Shown here: piece after piece, positions 59,830 through 64,000 of the stretch
How the letters are laid out: every line of letters starts with the position of its first letter
How positions within the stretch are numbered: the first letter of the stretch is position 1
Assembly: GCA_022592435.1 (NCBI GenBank)
Contig: JABYQS010000102.1
Coordinates: 1-64,000 of the forward strand
DNA: 64,000 bases
Reading direction: 5' to 3'
Source of the DNA: Cerioporus squamosus
Lineage: Eukaryota; Basidiomycota; Agaricomycetes; Polyporales; Polyporaceae
Notes under the pieces: generated by a model
What the model was told of the DNA's origin: nothing
The model's input: only the letters and a program-made list of their open reading frames with translations
Database searches by the model: none
Program-made: the position numbers and the translations under genes

Positions 59830-62800
59830 CCAGGTCTCTTTCCGACTTGCCGTCGGGCAGGTCGTTGGGAGCCATCCTACACCCACGCTCACTGGCAGGT
59901 TCCGAGTTCGCCGCTCACGTCCACGGTTCATTGGAGATGGACGTCTCGATCCCGGCAGTAAGCTCACGGCTTGCATGCGCGGTGCAGCGGCCGTCCGCGC
60001 CGCCTGTTTCCTGTGGTACCGAATCCAGAATGACGAGGGCTCCAAGTCGAGAGCAGACGGCACGGCTTGAAGCTGCTGGAAGAGGTAACAGGGGCCGTAC
60101 GGATGCATTTGCAGAGAGCTGCCGCCCTGTAATGCGTGCGGTGAATGCAACCGTCAGGGCGGACGGCCTTCACACTTTGCTTCGGCATCCATCGAGCGCG
60201 GTGGGTACGTACTACGCTGAGCTGGTAACGTCGATCGAGGCCCTGCAGGTATGCATTGTCTCTTCGGCTCGGCTCTCTTGCGCACACTCTGACGCGCCTC
60301 CTCCGACTCGAAGCAGATGCATGCAGGCCCACTCGTCGCGGCGCAGTAGCATCTCCGAACGGCGACGTTCGTGCGCAAGACGTCGTCGAACGCGAGGCTA
60401 CGTGGGGACGGCAAGCACCCGGTGCGGAGACAGTCTACGGAGCATGCATAAAGATAGGCATTGACATGATACTACATATACGACCAGAGCACCGAGTCGG
60501 ACTGGCCACAACGGTCGAGGTGGACCGCCTCTCTGCTGAGTGCCCGCTTCCGTGTCCGGTACGCCGAGCTGAGAATGTCAGCGGCATCGATCGACTCGGA
60601 CTCGCCGCAGGTACGCACTTTCTCTTCGGCTCTCTTATGCACCAGCACTCTGATGCGCCTTCCCCGGCTCGAAGCAGATGCATGTAGACTGACTTGTCGC
60701 GGCGGCGTGGCGCAGTACCGTCTCGATGTGCCAGACGTCCTAGAATGCGAGGTTACCGTCTACGAAGGGACGGCGGACACCGGCGGAGACAGAGCAAGCA
60801 CGGAGGTAGGCATCCCAGAGCAGCGACTCGAACCGGTCGCGACGGCAGAACACTTCCTTCGTGTTCTTCTCATCGCTCCTCGACTGGGAGTCTTCAAGGT
60901 CGGCGGAGATTCCGAAGCGGATTCCACTCACTGGAAGGTATCCCGACGGTATGTCCGTGCGCATCCAGCGTCCGGAGCTCTTTCCTTCTGACCTGTTGCA
61001 TAGCATGCATAGTATCGCAAGGCACTTATAGCAGCAGGACGCACGCCGCAACCACGCATGCAGCAAGAGTTCATACTCCATGCGCGCACAAGAATAGGTA
61101 GTGTGCACGACACGCCGCCGCTTCGCCCGCCTTCCCGACGTGATACGTCTTCGGTCGGTCGCCCTGGACAGCAGCGATCAGGCCCAAGCAGTCGGGAAGA
61201 CGTCACGACCACTGGCAGACGTTGTCAACATCTTCGGGTTCCGGAGTCGCTGCATGTGCATAGCAAGTCCGCGCCGCCATCATACGCATCCTGGCCGGTG
61301 GAATTCGTCCATCGTGTGAGCATCAGGGGACGACAAACTGCATCGTGAGCCCCGGGAACATGAAAGCTGCTGGAGGAGGTGATGGGTGCCGGACGGATGT
61401 ATTGGCGGAGTACAGTACAACGTGAGCGGCGAATGCCACTGTCAGGGCCGACCGTGTCTTCGGTAACCATCCAGAGCGGTCGGTATGCTGAGCTGGGAAC
61501 GTCGAACGGCCTTGTTCGAGTCGCTACAAGTACGCACTCGGCTCTTTGAGGTACACTTTAATGTGCCTTCTCCTACTCGAAGCAGATGCATGCATGCAGC
61601 CTTGTCGGTGGCACGATGCAGTAGTAACAATCGTCTCGACTCTCCGATGTCCGTGCGCGGGACGTCCTAAAACGCGCGGCACTGAAGGAGACAGCAAGTA
61701 CCTACGGAGACTTGGACAGAGCACGCGCAAGGATAGGTATCGATGCACTGTGTACTACCAGAGCAACGACTCGAACCGGTTGCAACTAGATGGCAGAACA
61801 CGTCCTTCGCGTTCTCTTCGCTCCTCAGCCCTCAAGGCCGGCTGAGTTCCCAAGCAAGTTCCGCTCCGAGGGCATCCAGAGTCTTGACGGTATGTCCGTG
61901 CATACCCAGCGTCCGAAGCCGCTCTGGCCTGCTGACTTGTTGCATTGCAGGTGTAGTACCGTAAGGTGCATAAGATCAATACTGGCAGGAACCACGCCGC
62001 ACCCACGAACACAGCAGGAGGCCAGGCTCCATGGGCGTGGCACAAGAACGCCTCAGATACGAGCACGGAGGAGCTCGCTCACAACCGTGGCGGCCGGCTG
62101 CACCAGTTCGCTTTCCGAGCCATCGGGCTTGCAGTTCATTGGGAGACTTCCCATGCCCACGCTCACAGACAGAATCGCCGCACACGTCCGTCGGAGATGG
62201 TGTCTCGTTCCCGACAGTAAGTTACGGTTGCGTGCGCGGTGTAGCCTGGCCCTCTCTCCTCATCGCTTTTATCCTGTAGTATCGTACTTTAGAACGACTG
62301 GGACTCGACTCTGAGAGCAGACGGCACGGCTCGAAGCAGCCGGTGGAATGGGTGCCAGACGAGAGCTGTACAACGCGTGCGGCGAATGCAGGGCGGACGG
62401 CTTCCGAAGTGCTCGCATTGGTATCCATCGAGTGCGGTCGGTGTGACGTTGAGCTGGGAAAGTTGAACGACCTTGATCCGATCGAGTCGCTGCAGGTAAC
62501 GCGCTGTTTCTTCGGTTCTCTTATGCACTGGCACTCTAACACGCCTCCTCCGGAAGCACTAGCAGGCAGACTCGTCGCAACGCAGTATTGTCTTGGGGGT
62601 CTGTGCTCGATACATTTTGGAACACAAGGCTACGGAGGAGACAGCGAGACAGAACACGCAGGAGGGTAGCCATCGACACATGGATCACCAGAGCAGCGAC
62701 TCGAGCCGGCTACCGTTCGGAAGGCATAACACCATGACCTTGGCTTTGAGAGCAGGGATTTGAGCCGGCCGTGACTCGGACAGCAGGACACGTCCTTCGC

Positions 62801-63560
62801 GATCTCTTCGCTTTGAGACTGGGAGTCCTCAAGGTCCTCGGAGATTCCGAAGCTTAATTCGAGGCTCAGACGGCATCCAGTGACGGTATGTCTGCGCACA
62901 CCTGTCCGAAGCCGCTCCTTCCTTCTGACTTGTCAAATTGCACACAAGGCTACGAAGGGACGGCAAGCACCTGCGGAGACAGAACATGCACATGGATAGG
63001 CATTGATACATGTACTACGAGAGCAATGACTCGAGCCAGCAGGGACTCGGAAGGCACTGGAACACGTCCTTCGCTTTCTCTTCGCTCCTCGACTGGGAGT
63101 CCTCAAGGTCGGCAGAGATCCCAAAGCACGTTTATTTCTGAAGGCACCACGGTATGTCCGTGCCCATCCAGTGTCCGAACGGCTCTGACCTTCTGAATCA
63201 TCGCATTGCATGTGTAGTACTGTAAGGTACATAGACCAGCAGGAAGCATGCCGCAACCATGTATATTCCAGTGGGAGCTCGGACTCTATGCGCCCACAAG
63301 AATATGCCAGATTTGCGCGATGCGCCGCCATATCGCCCGACTTTCCCGACGCAATACTTGTGCAGTCTGTCGCCCTGGAAAGCAGCAGTCAGGGACAAGC
63401 AATCCAGTGGACGTCACGCGTTACGACCAGCAGACGATGTCAATGTCTTCGGGTCCCAGAGTGGCTGCATGTAATTAGCAAATTCGCCGCACCATCGTGC
63501 ATGTCCTGGCCGGTCTAACTGGTGTGTCTGAGCATCAGGGAGTCACCGGAGCCCCAGGGA
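59830..63560 (+). repeat. Decayed tandem array with a unit of about 1 kb
   Basis: Ordered blocks recur. GCGG(T/C)GAATGC and its context lie at about 60140, 61423 and 62378. CGAAGCAGATGCATGCAG-like blocks lie at about 60309, 60669 and 61577. AGCA(G/A)CGACTCGAACCGG-like blocks lie at about 60823, 61757, 62694 and 63016. CACGTCCTTCGCGTTCTCTT-like blocks lie at about 60850, 61800, 62790 and 63065. GGTATGTCCGTGC blocks lie at about 60947, 61888, 62885 and 63152. Spacing is mostly 940-1000 bp, with one short unit of about 270 bp at the right. Units differ by many substitutions and by deletions, so the array is old. The block translated NTSFVFFSSLLDWESSRSAE keeps its frame in several units, suggesting coding ancestry. 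Confidence 0.6.
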
Positions 63561-64000
63561 CATGGAGAGACTTGCTGCAGACCAGGTCGCATCGGCCGTA
63601 CTGCGAATTAGTACAAGTCTTCGGGTCGACATTAAGTTCCCAGACGGAGGCGATTTGCATCGTGTCGTAGTATGGTGGTAGAAGGCGAGACAATCGAGAA
63701 CCGGATGACTGGATCCAAGCAGACATGTTTGGAGCTCGTACGTGCGCCACAGAATCTCTAGTCGAGTGTCTCGTGAACAGGTATGTTCTCTCGCTCTGCA
63801 TGCGTCCGCGCGATCTCTGACTTGAATAGTGAAGGAGGACTGCACCAAGAGTGTCCCATGCGGAACTGAGGTTGGCTGAGAACATACGGAACATGGCGGG
63901 GGACGTCTTTGCGAACTCAGTTGCCGCTACATGTCAGGACAGTCACAGGGTCTGTCCGCGTAGGAAGCAGGTGTGTCCGGGTTCGGCACCTCCCCCGGGC
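63561..64000. other. Window end, nothing identified
   Basis: No repeat block of the array was recognised here, and the open frames are short or antisense without motifs. Confidence 0.35.

Overview
The window looks like nuclear DNA of a filamentous basidiomycete, most likely a white-rot polypore (Agaricomycetes, Polyporales). Three signs support this. Genes carry many 48-70 nt GT-AG introns. Three class II secreted heme peroxidases of the versatile peroxidase type are present, a family known only from lignin-degrading Agaricomycetes. The other genes belong to families common in these fungi (DUF6533 membrane protein, F-box-like protein, PKA catalytic subunit, homeodomain protein). There are no bacterial operons, no CRISPR array and no rRNA.

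Layout, left to right. Versatile peroxidase 1 (820-2192, +) is followed by a tRNA-like sequence (about 2783-2880) and a full-length non-LTR retrotransposon, LINE-A (2918-9275, -). LINE-A has two intact ORFs and a perfect 15-bp target duplication. Then come a membrane-protein gene (about 9793-11299, -), a tRNA-related repeat copy, a cAMP-dependent protein kinase catalytic subunit (14350-16147, +), and a DUF6533 membrane-protein gene whose two halves (17840-18155 and 26220-27502) are separated by an 8-kb Ty3-type chromovirus (18197-26187, -). The chromovirus has 360-bp LTRs that differ at one base, and it carries a nested 601-bp hAT-like MITE (22655-23255) that truncates its Gag. Versatile peroxidase 2 (28838-30217, -), two more copies of the tRNA-related repeat, an atypical homeodomain gene (33203-34470, +), versatile peroxidase 3 (36729-38093, +, broken by an 8-nt deletion), an F-box-like gene (38523-40191, +) and two hypothetical genes follow. 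A second, very large LINE-B (46735-57402, +) spans 10.7 kb. It has a poly(A) tail, a 14-bp target duplication and three ORFs, one of which needs a spliceosomal intron removed. The right edge (about 59.8-63.56 kb) is a decayed tandem array with a unit of about 1 kb.

How it fits together. The three peroxidases share exon lengths exactly, apart from the 8 nt lost in VP3, so they are recent duplicates of one gene: two in the same orientation and one inverted. They keep both the Mn(II) site and the surface tryptophan that define versatile peroxidases. They are interspersed with recent transposon insertions of four classes. The retrotransposons are the most unusual content: a self-primed chromovirus with an extra AUG-less ORF and a nested MITE, and a giant LINE with an intron-containing ORF1.

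Limits: all identifications come from motif and gene-structure reading without database searches. Splice sites were inferred from frame, GT-AG and branch-point logic.
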